Both the position numbers and the translations under genes were made by a program. Shown one piece after another: positions 13,401 through 26,320 of a stretch of 64,000 bases of DNA; position 1 is the first letter of the stretch, and each line of letters starts with the position of its first letter. Under the pieces are notes generated by a model that saw only the letters and a list, made by a program, of their open reading frames with translations, was not told the origin of the DNA and did not search any database. The stretch comes from Paulownia fortunei (lineage: Eukaryota; Streptophyta; Magnoliopsida; Lamiales; Paulowniaceae). The DNA lies in NCBI GenBank assembly GCA_019321725.1, contig CM033119.1:4551865-4615864 (forward strand). The letters run 5' to 3'.

Positions 13401-16400
13401 ACACACTGTCTCTTCTGCTTTCCTTGGCTAATGTTACGGCACAATCAGATGTACTTGTATTGGATACACTTGATGGTATAATTACTGGTGCTGTTGCGGA
13501 GCGCTTAGGAGGTATCTGACTTCCTCAGTTCAAATAAATTTGTTCCTTGAAAATTGTAGTCTAGTTTTTTCTATTTCTATGAAAGTTATTGATTGGTGTC
13601 CCTGAAAACAATGTATATTTTTTTCACATGAGGACCGAATAAAATTTAGAAACATGGCAGTTAATCTATTTTGCAATTTTCTATTTCCAAGGAAACCATT
13701 CGAACATAGTTGTTGCTACCAACTTTAAAAATCTGGATGCTGAACTTGTGTCGATATAATCATGCTAGAAGATAACAAACTGTAAATACATGTCTGATAA
13801 CTGCTGTAAAGATGGATATGACATATCTAATGTGTTTTAAGTCCATCCAATGAAATTATGTTGAAAAACTCTTTCATATCGTTGACTTACTATTAAGTTT
13901 GAATTTTGTTCTCTTTCCAGGAATGGGTTATGTATGTAATACATATTGCGGAACCACTCCATATCCCATTAGTATTGTGCGAATGTTCAATTTCAGTGAT
14001 GAGACATGCAAAAGGTGCATCTTGCTATTGTTGGAATCAAAATTTTCAGTTCATTTAAGTAAAGATATGTGCTAATAGTACATCTTAAATTCGTTTATGA
14101 CCTTTTATGCGATTTTTCCCATGGTTTGAGTTAAGAATTATGACCTCTGTGGTCTTTTTCATTGGTCCAGGATTGTGCATGCTTCCCTCGCTGAATTACG
14201 ACCCTCCGATAGTGGAACTTCAACATCCATTGACGACCTCGAAGATGCCTGTAATATCAGAAAACAACAAAATGTGTGATGGGTTTTCTTATCATCTCTA
14301 TTTATTTAACTTTTCTATTTTAAGCTCACAATGAGAGATTATTTTTCTGCAGAAAGAAATCTTGTCCCCTTCTTCAGCTATAGACTTGGTCAGTATGGAA
14401 GAAAGCCACAGTGCAAATACGGAAACTGCTAATAATGTAGCTGCTTCTCCAAAAACTGGTAAAAGTATCAAGGCTGGTGAGAAGGCACCCCTGGATGCTA
14501 TTAAGTCCTGGAAGGAAAATGGCTTTTCCAGGTAATTGCAGTTTCTCATGTTTTCTTTTTATTCTGAATCATGTGAAGATGTTTTGTTTTGATGCTCTAA
14601 ATATTCTAACTTCTGTTATTTTTTTGATTTTTGATTTTCAGTTTGATTATTGCTGCTCCAGACTTGGATGCTTGGGGTATTGTGAAAGAACTTGTACCAC
14701 TTCTGCCATACTCAGCCCCATTTGTGATTTATCACCAGTATCTGCAGGTATATGTTTTAATAGGTCAGGATATGGCTTTGTTGGTATATAAACTGCTACT
14801 TATAATTTGGTGTCTGATCGTAACCTTCAAGTTTCTCTTGATCTTTCATTGGCAATTTTTTTTGTTTTTTTGGCTTGATGCTTATTTTATATTTTTGAAT
14901 TGGAGGACCGAAAATAATTTTCTGATACCGAGGCACAGTTTTACTCTAGTTCCTCTTCAAGATTTTAGGTTTCACTCCATCCCATCTTTCCAGTGTGTTC
15001 ATTGGGGATACACTAGCTAGATGCTCTTTCCATGGTGGCTCTTAGGTAGCCCTATGGACAGTAGCATGGCAGCATCTGTACTCCAAGACTTATGTAGACT
15101 CTGAAAGCAATTTTATGTGGAGAGAGTTGGATGGGGAGGGATTAATGCCTCATGACACCTTAGTTCAACTTCTTTGTGTTGGAACTGTTCATTTGCAGTG
15201 AGCATTTGCTCCCTCAGCCCTTCTCTCTGCTAATATCTCCAGACCACCTAATAATGGAACTCTGCGTTGTGTATGACATGATTACATGTATTTCATGGCA
15301 TTTTGTGATGACCATCTTCTGATACCTGATTTCTTTGATAGACACTGATTAAATATTTACTGATCCACTGGTGCTTGTTCTGCTTGATTAAACAAGCAAG
15401 AATGAAAATAAAAGTTGAAAAAGGATCTTCTTTTGCGTAACTGGTGATTCATGGGTTCTTTATTCTTTCAAGGCAGTTTTAAATTTACATATTAAATAAA
15501 TACAAATGAAATGATCTCTTCTTTTTTTTTTCTTTTTTTGCAGCCTCTAGCTTCATGTATGCACAATCTACAGATTGAGAAAATGGCCATCAGCTTGCAA
15601 ATTTTGGAACCTTGGTTACGTGAATATCAGGTTTGCTTGATCTTCCATCTGTTCAACTCATTTTAGGATGTCATACTGGAGTGAGGTTGGTCATCTGGAC
15701 TTTCGATATAAAAACTTGTGTTGGGATATCAGGGAAGGAAAATGTTAGTATTTGAATATCATGAAATGTTATTGGACTACGGTGGTCAGCCAAAATGCTT
15801 CTATGACTGCCTGTATAATGCAACTAGCGAAAATCCCCAAAGAGAAGGATGAGGGGAAGGCCTGTCTACCAAAACTTGCTGTTGCGATTTTTATCGGAAA
15901 GTGCTTTTATTTGAATTTTGGCTACCTGTTTCATGGTGCTGAGAAGTGGAGATTGACTGTATATTTATTGAGGGAGAAAGCAATGCAAATTTATGCTTGT
16001 GGGGGCATTAGCTCTTCATTAAGCTACCAAACTAATTCAAGATTTGCATAGATCCAAGTTCCATCAATCGAGCATTGATGTATGAATCTTGTAGATTTAG
16101 TGCATTGGCATTCTTCTGGTACTTTGATTGTCTACCCCAACACCCTCACTCGATTTTATGTAGAGTCATCAGCAATAGATCATTGAAGTAATTTTATAAT
16201 TACTTAAAATGGTACATATTATTATCTGTTAGTCAGTATGATATCATCTCACATTGGTTTCTATCTGATATTTAATCAAGTTTCCTCGTGATATTGTTGC
16301 CTGAGATGTAGCTAACTTTTCTTATAATTTGCAGGTTCTTCCATCAAGAACTCATCCACATATGCAGATGAGCTCATCTGGAGGCTATCTATTGAGTGGC

Positions 16401-16439
16401 ACTCGGATAACTGGCAGTGACCAAGCCCAATCAAATTAA
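9701..16439 (+). CDS. TRM6: tRNA (adenine-58-N1)-methyltransferase non-catalytic subunit TRM6
   Basis: Thirteen exons close in frame to 465 residues: 9701-9831, 9904-10055, 10602-10722, 11521-11602, 11672-11742, 13017-13058, 13387-13511, 13921-14014, 14171-14273, 14353-14531, 14642-14747, 15544-15630, 16335-16439. The start is the first ATG; the following MSTSK-like residues lead into ITWEGCSVLLDINDGDR, the usual beginning of the Gcd10 family. Further family marks are SLQPLIGCPFGS, the LTGEDIDDLR stretch, KYAPRVLLRRPFARSICEAYF, the VLVLDTLDGIITGAVAERLGG segment and LIIAAPDLDAW. Known role: TRM6 pairs with catalytic TRM61 in the nucleus, forming the m1A58 methyltransferase that modifies the T-loop of tRNAs, including initiator tRNA-Met. 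TRM6 itself has a degenerate methyltransferase fold, so lack of an intact SAM motif is expected. Introns 5 (1274 bp), 11 and 12 are the long ones. Some introns contain open frames that read through from exons, but these break the family match. Confidence 0.95.
10391..10428. repeat. (AC)9 followed by A20 tract in TRM6 intron 2
   Basis: Nine AC units run directly into about 20 A residues, within TRM6 intron 2 (10056-10601). Likely length-variable; no effect on the coding frame. Confidence 0.9.
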
Positions 16440-17966
16440 TTTAACTGATTCTTTTTACCTTAACTGAGTTCTGAAGGAAAGTATTCTAGAATTCATTCAT
16501 AAGAAGTGTATCTATAGTAATGCGATTTTCACTCTTGGGGGTAAGTTATCCAATATTAGCAAGTGCTTTTGTTGTATTGTTGTACTACTGAAAACATGCC
16601 ATTGCTCACAACAATAACAGGACAGCTTTCGAATAATTTTTCTGGTTCGTAAATCGGAAGTTTTTCAATCGATAGATGTCATTAATTTCTCGATCTACTG
16701 AGTAGTATATATGTTTTATCAGTTTATGCAATTTGTACGGAGGCTGATGTTAATTAATTTGATTAGCTTGGGCCAGAGGGGAATTTTGTTTTTGGAATTT
16801 GTCAAAATTTAAATTTTTTATTAAGTAAATCTGTTATATAAATATCAATCATCAATAATTAAAATAATTATCAATTAATTTTTAATAATTGATAATGAAT
16901 TTACGATAAAAGCTTGCATTTTGTTGGAATTCGAGGTTAAATCTCATAATTTTAAGGTGACAGCCTTGTTACTTGAGCTGCTTGTCAAAATCAAACTTGG
17001 ATCTAGCTGGATGCCCAATATGAGTTCCAATAGTTTGGTCTAAATCACTGGAAATCATCATGATTTGAAATCCCATAAAATAAATGGGCCGGATCATTTC
17101 CGATCCAATTAAGAATCCAGTTTAGTTTGGTGTTGGGCTGAAGTCACACTTTACATGCACCCAACACAATTTAGATCTTTGAGAAGAAGACCCAACCGCA
17201 GTCCAAGGTATGCCCGACCCAATGGCGTTGGGGTAAGATTTCGGAAAGATTTCCATTTCAACCCTAATGATACTCGGCCTCCAAAAAAATTGAAACTGGC
17301 CAATGTGGAAAAAGAATTACTACTAGGTTCGATTTGAATTGGAACGAAATTTATAGAAGAGGTAAAAAAATAAAGATCTTTTTAAAAAATAATGATTGAA
17401 AGTTAGTTATATAAATAAGATGTTATTTTTAGAGAAATAATTTTATTTCAGAAACTTTGAATTATTTTTTTTTTTTTTCAAAAATAAAATAAAAATAATA
17501 TTTTTTTTTTCTTGAAACGGAATGAATAGCGTTCTTGAGAGTCCGAATTAGGTGAAGGTGTCACGTTTTTCCTATCCTTAAATGGACATTAAAGTCCGTT
17601 TCATAGGGCGAAAAGCGGGCCCGTTTGGAAGCCCAACACTTTTTTGGCAATAAAAATAAATATGGGACCCCACTTGAGGCCCACACAGGTACATTCGTAC
17701 GAGAATTGAAAAAAGGGCAGTAGGCGGGCGGGCCGTGCTGATTCGAACTCACCGCCTCCACTCCCGCTGTTTTGCCATTGCAAAACCCCACCGCTGAACA
17801 CTCCAAAACCTCCTCTCCTTCTGCTATTAAGTTTTCTTTCTTTATTGTTCTTCATTGCCTTCAGAATCCCTTTGTCCCTGTCTTCTCCTTCCATACAAAC
17901 ACGTGCATTGATTTTTTTGTGTTCTTTTTTTCCTTTTAATCTTTGAGTGGAATTAAATTTGATGCT
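16440..17966. other. TRM6-E2F intergenic region
   Basis: Holds the TRM6 3' untranslated region and the promoter and 5' leader of E2F. The last 400 bp are richer in GC than the surroundings, with GGGCGAAAAGCGGGCCC at about 17606-17622 and a GGCGGGCGGGCCG run near 17722-17734. The inverse of the former contains TTTTCGCCC, which is close to but not a match to the E2F consensus TTTSSCGC. A 61-codon frame at 17155-17337 has no recognisable motif and is left out. Confidence 0.5.
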
Positions 17967-20900
17967 ATGTCGACTTCAGGCGAGAATTTGGACCTGAATC
18001 TGAGCCTAAATCTGCCATTATCTAGAATGTATTTGGAGACGCAGTCCCACTCGCCGGTGCCGCGCCTCGGGCATGTGCGGCCGAACCCTTTAGCTTTCTT
18101 TCCGCCACCCTCCTACCCCACGAACTCTTTCAAACTCACCCCTAATAAATTTGTTACTGATTATAACAATGGCATGAACACTCAGCAATCTCGCACGCCA
18201 CTTCCAACGTTGCAGTCGGTGCCTCAAAACAATGCGGTGCGTACTTTTCTTAATTATTCATGCTAAATTCCGAGGTTGGTGCCTTTGTCTTTTTGTATGT
18301 ATCTTTGGTTGTTTGCTGACTGAAAATTTGTGTTATTGTCTGTGTGAATTTGCAATAAGTTTTTTGTATTTTACTTCACTGAGTGTTCAACTTTTGTTGA
18401 ACGTTTTTTTTATCCTATCTACGTCCCTGAGGTGAGCGTATTTGCTTGTATGGATGTAGATTTATTTGTGTTTATATATTTTATTTTCTTATTTATATGA
18501 AGCATTTTTCTGTGGTTTTTTGGGTGATTGGTGTTTGTTAAGGGTTCTGCTTCCAATTTTGCCATTAGTTGTTAGAGAAAACATGGTTTAGTTTATAAGA
18601 TCCTTTTATGTCTCTTTCTTTCTTTTTTTTCTTATTCAGTTGTCCGTTGTTTGTGATTTTCATCATATTGTATATGGCTCAATTTAAGATTGAGAAGAAT
18701 GTCCGAGTACAATTTTGCTTAAATTTTATTTTTTTCATGTCAATGAATTTGAAAGTCATTGGAATTTTAAATTTGTGAGTTGCACTAGATAATAAAATCA
18801 ATGCAAATGACTGGTATAAATTGTGAGTGTTCAAATATTTCAATATGACCAAATGATCATGCATGTCAAAATTCCTAACAGCATAGGTGTGCATTGAGTA
18901 TTTCTACTGTGGACGTTAATGGTCCTCTATCTCTCATACATTAAAGCCCACTATGTGTGGTCCACATACACATTTTTGTGAAAGAGATAAGACATTAAAA
19001 ATACACTTGTACCATTGCATCTGGTGTTATATAGAGTTTTCTATGTGTATATGGGACACGTGGTAAATATATTTTTTTCCCGCGTGATTATGGTCACAAT
19101 TTGTATGTAACATATTAAATAGAGTCCACAATGTGGTACTAAATTCTCTGTTTCTTTCTGATCTAACTAAAGTTGGGAAATGTTGCTTTCAAAGCCTTTT
19201 TCTATTGGTAGATGTTTTAAGTCTGTGAAAGTTAGACTCAGATGATTAAAGAACTTATCAGATTTTTTTTCTGGAAGCTCATTATGGTATAATATGGTGA
19301 GGGAGCTGCGTGATATTATGATAGCCGTTGTGGCCTTTTACTCTGATGTCAATGGAGTTTTTGATTGGATTGTTTGACATGCTGAGGAATTTTTTTGTCT
19401 TAAATCAGATGTAGTTGAAAGATACTATGTACATGCTCTGGAAGGAATATAATCAAAGCTATTTAATGTTATGGCTATATGCTTGAAATGTCTGGTTGTT
19501 TTTATAGGAACTTCTATGTACTGATTGTGACGATATTGTTGCGTGAGAACATGAACTTGAAACTGCTAAAATCTTTCTGAGTTCTGGTGTGCCTCCAAGA
19601 AAAGGCCATCTGAATGGAAATCTATACAAATTGCAGAATTTACTTCACATTACCTCAGTTATCAAGGAGGTCGAGCATTTGTACCGGGCTTGATGATTCA
19701 CCTTTTAAAGTTATTGTCCGTTATACTACCACGCCCCAAACTCAACCCGATTGGCATGCTGTGAAATCTATGATTGTAGGCTTCAGTTAGATATACAGAA
19801 AATGAAAGAGAGTGGCAATTCTGAGCTTGAAAATGAATTTGTTACTATTATCTACGTGAGAGGGAGTGTATTATTGCCTGAAATAAATTATCAGGAGAAT
19901 AGATTAGCGTCTGAGCTCAACTTGCAAAAAACTACTAGAAAATGATCTGTCTAGGTTCTCCAATCTTCACAGCTTGTATATGATACTGGTGTAATTTCAC
20001 TACTCCTGTTGGTAATCATTTTAATAACTCAGGTTTCCTGGATTAACTGCATGTGATTTATGTCTCTTTCAACTTCTATAACATCAATTGTGAATCTTTT
20101 AATTATTTTTGAAGCAGTCAAATGAACTAGGAAGTGTTGAGGGTAAGATCAGTGGAAATGCAAATGTCCAAGTTCCTAAACAGGAGAAAGCAGTGAACAA
20201 TTTTTCTCCTGTTCCTGCATCTTACATGGGTGCTAGACGTAGCACTAAAGCTAAATCTGCAAAAAATGCCAAAACTGTTGCTCAGGAACCAAAGTTAGGT
20301 AAAGTGAGGTTACACCTTATGGACGTGTGTGATTGATCACAAATTAAGTGGAATTTATTTTCTCACCAATATCTATTTTCTGCAGAGCCAGTGGATAACT
20401 TTAATCTAACTGGCTGCTGTCGGTATGACAGTTCTTTAGGTGAGCCTTCTTTTGCATTCATTGTTTTAGACCCCATGTTGATCTGCTATTTTGTGAATGA
20501 AGTTTCTACTGCAACTAGGGTTTAGAAAGTGATAAACGAAAAATGATTTTTGGCAGGCTTGTTGACAAAGAAATTTATCAAACTGATTCAGGAGGCTAAG
20601 GATGGTACTCTTGATCTAAACAGAACTGCAGATGTTTTGGAGGTATCGGCTTTCTATTATTCTGATGCTTGTAAACCTGAATTCTGTCATTGATGTTTTA
20701 AGTATACTGCATTGGAATGCTCGTACATATAAAACTATTGCTCATTTTTCTTTGATTATTGTACAGGTCCAGAAGAGGAGAATTTATGACATTACAAATG
20801 TTCTTGAAGGGGTTGGTTTAATAGAAAAAACGACTAAGAATCACATACGTTGGAAGTATGTTTCTATCATCTGTGTGTACTTGTATCTTTCTCATCTAGT

Positions 20901-22943
20901 TGTTTTCTTGTAATCCATGGAGCTTTGTCGTGACAGAGGATTTGGGATCTTTGGACCTAAGGAGCTGGATGATGAAGTCTCTCACTTGAAGGTGCACTTA
21001 TAGTGCTTCAACTGCTGGCATTTTATTTTTCATGAACAAGTACACTTTTAATCATCTGCTGCCATCGTAAGATAGGCATATTTTATTGTGTGATGACATT
21101 TAAAAAGTATCCCCTAACACATGCAGTACATGCATTTTTCACTGCCAGACTTGTTTTAGCAAAACACTTTATAACCGAAAGATTTACCAATTTGCCTTCC
21201 TGGCTTAAGTAACTGGCTAGATTTTTCCGCACAATGGTCAGCTTGTTTATCTGACTATATTCGCATATCATGTGCCTAAATTTTGCTTAGCTGGTACTTC
21301 TACTTGCTTATAACTAATATTCTTTCTTTCTTATGGCATTATCTTGTCACAAAGAGATATCGATCTCTGTTTAGCTATCCTACCACCCATGTATCTGATT
21401 TTCTTTCAAGAAAATCCAAGTTGAATCAGTTACCCTTTTTTTTTTTTGTATTATTCTTTTGGATGACTAATTTAATATGCAAGCCTCATCATGTGGTAAA
21501 CTGTCACTTTAAAAGGAAATGTACTATAATGTAGTTAATGGAACACAATATACACAGAACAGATTGTGACAAGATTTGGCAAATAATTAAATATCATCTA
21601 AATGGTAAATGTTGATATGAATAAGCATGTTAATTTTGGAGTTTAAAGTTAGTATTAGAGAAACTTTCTGTTGTCCAAAAGTGATTCTGTTTTATGGTTG
21701 ACTGTTTATATGAATGGCATGTCTCAAAGTTTGTCAAATTTGAATTTAGCAACAGACGGTTATTTTATTTTTCATGACAGGCTGAAGTTGAACATTTATC
21801 TGCAGAAGATTGCAGACTTGATGATCGCATAAGGTTTGATTGATTGAAAGGCAGAACAAATATTATATAATTGAATAGCTTATGGTGCTTTGCTAACATC
21901 TGATCTTTACTCAGGGACAAATTAGAGAGCCTAAGGGAACTGATATCTAATCAGAATCGTCAAAAGTATGCAGCTTCCCCTGATGATGTTTTCTATATAT
22001 TAGTAGTGAGATTTGATTTCTTAACATTTTGTAAACTGGACGTGTGCAGGAATCTTTTTCTGACTGAGGAAGATATTATGAGCGTTCCACATCTCAGGGT
22101 TTGCAGCTCCCATGACTTCCAGATTTGTTTTTATACCTCACTCCATGCTCTTCTAACTTTGCATTTTTATTCTGCAACTGTCGCAGAATCAAACTGTCAT
22201 TGCCATTCAAGCTCCTCGTGCAAGCTTTGTTGAAGTGCCAGATCCCAATGAGGTTGGTATTTTGATAATCGTGGTTCACAAATTTGCTTATATGTTGGTT
22301 TCTTATTGGTATTATTCCCACAGGACATTGGTTTTTGTCAGAAGCAGTATAGACTTATTGTAAGAAGCACCACTGGACCAATTGGTGTGTATCTCCTGAG
22401 GTATTTATTGCGAGATTATGAAATGTGAACTGCAACTCAAAAAATCGTTGTTGAATTAATATGTACTCTCTTATACAAGTCTATGTGTAGACACCTCAAC
22501 AGATGCATACAAAAGGAAACTAGTATTTAAATGCGAACAATTTATTGAGGGACAATCATGTAAACCTCTGATAGCCACTTTATGAAAATTTCAGCAAAAA
22601 TGAACAGAAAAGCAAGGATATATCTGTCAAGCGCGCAAAATTATTGGATCCGTTGGCGTGGACTAGTAGCAGTAGGGTCGATGATGCAGATCTGTCTTCA
22701 AGTCCTGATGATACTTCAACAAGCTCAAAAACATATGGGGTTCAGAAAATAGTCCCATTGGATGTTGGTGTAAGTTCATCTTAGGGCTTCAGTTAGTGAC
22801 TCCTTCCCTCCCTCCATAGCTGAAGGAACTTCCACTGTTTTAACTGTACATGATTTTTGCATGTGCAGATTGATGATGACTACTGGTTGAGATCAGATCA
22901 TGAGGTGAGTGCATCAGATTTATGGAGCACAGAAGAGTTGTAG
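17967..22943 (+). CDS. E2FC: E2F transcription factor, E2FC-like
   Basis: Thirteen exons, 426 residues: 17967-18236, 20118-20298, 20386-20439, 20557-20642, 20767-20855, 20937-20991, 21781-21833, 21915-21965, 22050-22098, 22187-22252, 22324-22400, 22595-22769, 22869-22943. The winged-helix DNA-binding domain (about residues 162-230) contains RYDSSLGLLTKKF and the invariant [12 protein letters not shown] helix; the following [13 protein letters not shown] is closer to Arabidopsis E2FC than to E2FA/E2FB. Next come a heptad-like coiled coil (about 235-275) for DP pairing and a marked box with FVEVPDPNE and [12 protein letters not shown]. The C-terminal exon gives [18 protein letters not shown] (404-421), the pocket-protein (RBR) binding motif. 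Known role: with a DP partner, E2Fs bind TTTSSCGC sites and control S-phase genes; E2FC acts mainly as a repressor. Residues 8-18 alternate leucines in an EAR-like pattern ([11 protein letters not shown]). Intron 1 is 1.9 kb. Assignment to the E2F family is firm, the C subtype less so. Confidence 0.95.
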
Positions 22944-24344
22944 TAATACTTCTTAATGGACTGCTGACCTGGGAGTTCCAAATTAATAACCCACAGCAGG
23001 GAAAGAACGAAGGACAAATCTACTCCGGCTTTGTATATAATTTCTTTATAATTTTCCTTTACTCCTAAAAGATGGAATAATGAATGTGGGTAGATATTTA
23101 TTGTGAAATCCCTGGTAGTAGCTCACCGTTTGGGGTTCTAAACAGATGATGCTTTTCTAGGCAGAAAATAAGCAAGGTTATTGCAGGAGCTTTCCCAATA
23201 TGTCTTCTTACATTTAGAAACTAGATTGTAAATCTGTAGCAACTAAGGCCTAAGTGTTGCTCATAATTCGGCTGTTGGGAGGGTTTCCGTTTTTCTTCTG
23301 GATTTTTTGATTTTCATGTCTGGTGTTTCGGTATATGGAGTACTTTATTTTGACATTACATCTTTGGGTCCCTTGTTGCATTATTTATGGTGCCAGGATG
23401 TGTTCCTGGATTCAATTCAACAATAATAAGAAAATTGTGGGGTTTAGTGAATTAAAAAAAAAAACACAATTAAATAGTAGCTGTTTAGAAAGAAAAATGA
23501 AAAAAAGCCTCATTTGGACAGGGTCTAATGTTCATGGCTTCACTGGCAGGGAGTCAGCGACCACTGAGCATTAATAAGCCCACCTGAGCTGAATCAGAAC
23601 TTCATAATTTTCCTCAGTTCTCCACTGCATATGTTGCACTCAATTAAATTGTTAGCTAGATATTTTCTACACTTGTACAAGGTCAAGTACACAACCATCG
23701 AACCAACAGAACCAAAAACAATCCAAAAATCCAAAACTTTGATTTGGGTAAAATTCGGTTCAACCAGACCAGATAATTCGATTCAATGAAACCAGAAAGG
23801 ATTGCAAAACTGTCTGAACTGAAAAAAAATTGGTTCGATCATCTTCATCAGCTTTTCAAGAATTATTTTTTTCGTTTCCCAAACGTATTATAAGTGTACC
23901 TTCCAGAAATAGAAAACCAATAATCTAATTTATCTGCCCAGAGTCGTCATTGACATCCACCGACTGTATTATGTCTACGAATTGAAAAGTAAAGAAAAGA
24001 ATGATGCGTGACTCCACGCATCAGCGAGCATGAACGCAATGGGTCCATTGACATGCACTGTATATTATTTCTATTCAATTACTCGTCGTTTTCAGACACC
24101 ACCAATGGGCCCCTAAACAAATTCGATTATCACTATCAAGCACCAAAGACTATTTTTTCTTCCCTGAAAAAAGATCATAGGTCTATTTCTAAAAGAATGA
24201 AGGATATTAAAAATTGAATTTATCATTTTTCAGTGATGAATTATGAAATTAGAGAGAGTTGAAAATGACAGACTGTACATTCGCATCAATAATCCACAAC
24301 ATATCTATTCACCCACCGCCTAATTACATGTGGAATCACCAGAT
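22944..24344. other. Convergent E2F/HVA22 intergenic region
   Basis: Lies between two genes that point at each other, so it should hold both 3' untranslated regions. A stretch rich in GGTTCGGTT/AACCGAACC-like words at about 23690-23850 resembles degenerate repeat sequence. An eight-base perfect inverted repeat with a four-base loop (GATGCGTG/CACGCATC) is at 24003-24022. No coding frame of note. Confidence 0.5.
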
Positions 24345-26312
24345 TCAGCGATTTGATGCTGCACGTGTTTTCCTAGACCTTAGTCGTGTCACTCTTATGG
24401 CTTCTTCCAAGATCGCGTCTTGTGGAGGAGGTTCAGTGTTTTCATTTCCTGCTGGAGGCACTGAATCAATTTGCATTACCTGCCCTTCATTGGAATTCGA
24501 AGATTTGCTGCACTCAACAAGGGATAGTGTTGGTGTTGTTTTTTGTTCGTTTAATGCTGCAGGAGCAGTTGCTGCTTTTGAATCTTCTGAAGGCCCTGCT
24601 TCTTCCGTTGTGTCCTCTTGCTGCTCACTTGAAGATGTATTAGAAGCAGGAGAAGAGGGTTCTCCATCCTGTGGCTGTGTTGCAGCAGCAGATCTGTGGT
24701 TTGATGGCACACTGGGTTTCTGGACTCTAGTACCTTGCTGCTGTGGCTGCAATGTCAAAATTAAAAACTGAGAACAAAGATCTAAATGCTCCAATAGCAA
24801 TCTAACAGAACACAATAGACACAATAGCAACTTTAGACTCAAAAAATCAAGGTTAACAGTTGTGCTCTGAGCAGTACAAATGTTACAGATTGGAGTGAAG
24901 TTAGAGAAGGAGTTCAGTTGAAAGTTGGAATCATATCAAAACACCATAAACATAAAAAGAAACAGAAGAAAAGCAAAAGCAAAAGCAAAGTACTGGCAAG
25001 ATCTAATGGGAGAAAATATATTGATGCTGAACATTATTCAAAGACAAAACATCACTCAGAAAAAGTAGGAATAATCAAGGCAAAGGCTCATTTCAGATCA
25101 TACTAATTTGTGATAACCAAAAACAATCACCTCTACACTTGTAGTCAATTGGATGTATAATCTTGCCACCCTTTATACTTATGAGACCAAAGTGGAGCAG
25201 AAGCAAATTAAGTATTTCTACACAAAGTTAGAACATTGTATTTTGAAGAACATACCAAGAAAGTAAAATGTACATCTATAATAAAACGTAATTTGGTACA
25301 AAGGGCAAGAGAATAAAGTCTTATGCATATGTTATTGCCCTGCTTGAATTACAAGAAAATTCAGAGAGTATGGAACCAAAGCATCCAATTACAGAGCAAC
25401 TTCATAAAACAATTATTAAAATTGCAAAAATGTAGCAGTGCCAAATCTAAAGACAGATGGTAAACTCGAATACGCTACAGTTTCCAATAATGTATTCCAT
25501 TACGTACCTGAGTTGGTCGAGGTGCAGTTGATTGTGAAGCAATATACTGCAAAATTTCAAAAATTCTAGTCTGACCATAGCTCGCAGCCTTCTGCCAATA
25601 CAACACTGCCATATCTCCAGCTCTTGTCCTCAGTTCCAACAAATTACGATCAATTTCTGTCTCATGCTTCGCAACATAGGGTCTAAAGAAGGAGTCATAA
25701 ACATATGTTGTTCCCTGAAATCAATTTAGTAAAGAAAACATGTCATTAGAATACCCAACGAAGATACTACCTAAACTCCACACAAGGATCCCATAGAAGA
25801 TTACAGACCTTAGTTTTAGGAAACCACAAGTATATAAAGAAGGCCAACTTAGCTTCACCATACATTGGAACCCTTCACAACAATTTACAAAAGATCTTTA
25901 AAATGAATCTTAAAAATAGTGTTAAAATTTTTAGTGTCCGAGCCAGTAAAAATATTTACCAGCCAATAAACATATCACCAATCCTTTCACAAACTGTCAA
26001 ACCAGCCACCAAGATCCTGAAAGTTAAAGATGAAGTAACACCTAAAAACTTGTAACTAAATCATCTGGAGGATAAATAGAACATTTAGTATACCAATACT
26101 GGCACCAAAACCGAAGTTGGTCAATGTCAGGCTTATTCATTTCCACGGTTTTAAAGCATTCGTATGCAGGATAAGCATAGCCAAATATCAGCCTGCAACA
26201 AGTGTAGAAACTAAGAACATGTGCAATGGACATGAAGGGGATTAATTTTCAATAGACTAAGAACTGGACGCGGCACATACAGAAGTCCTCTAGTGATTAA
26301 AGATCCAATCAT
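24345..26312 (-). CDS. HVA22-like protein (TB2/DP1, REEP family)
   Basis: Six minus-strand exons, 286 residues: 26312-26281, 26192-26094, 26016-25960, 25872-25809, 25714-25508, 24746-24345. The N-terminus MIGSLITRGLL continues into the TB2/DP1 signature FGYAYPAYECFKTVE and DQLRFWCQYW, then hydrophobic hairpin segments, WVPMYGEAKLAFFIYLWFPKT and a GTTYVYDSFFRPYV motif. Exon 6 (134 codons) is a low-complexity Ser/Gln/Glu/Pro-rich tail ending in TRLRSRKTRAASNR; long tails of this kind mark the HVA22i/j branch. Known family role: reticulon-like ER proteins that shape tubular ER, named for an ABA- and stress-induced barley gene. The start ATG follows a good 3' splice site (AG at 26323-26322), so a 5' non-coding exon ending at about 27251 (donor GTACTG) is likely. 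Confidence 0.93.
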
Positions 26313-26320
26313 CTTGAATC

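Noticed and set aside
14631..15020. 129-codon open frame on the + strand
   Set aside because: Its first part is TRM6 exon 11; the rest is intron read-through past a clean donor at 14747, and exon 12 resumes the family match.
17738..17765. GATTCGAACTCACCGCC, resembling a tRNA T-loop
   Set aside because: Only the B-box-like word is present; acceptor and anticodon stems cannot be formed.
17561..17894. Two overlapping minus-strand frames in the E2F leader region
   Set aside because: GC-richer leader DNA gives open frames by chance; residues do not resemble a conserved protein and the E2F transcript runs the other way.
24259..24771. 170-codon open frame on the + strand
   Set aside because: It is the complement of HVA22-like exon 6, whose minus-strand frame continues in phase from five upstream exons with strong family motifs.
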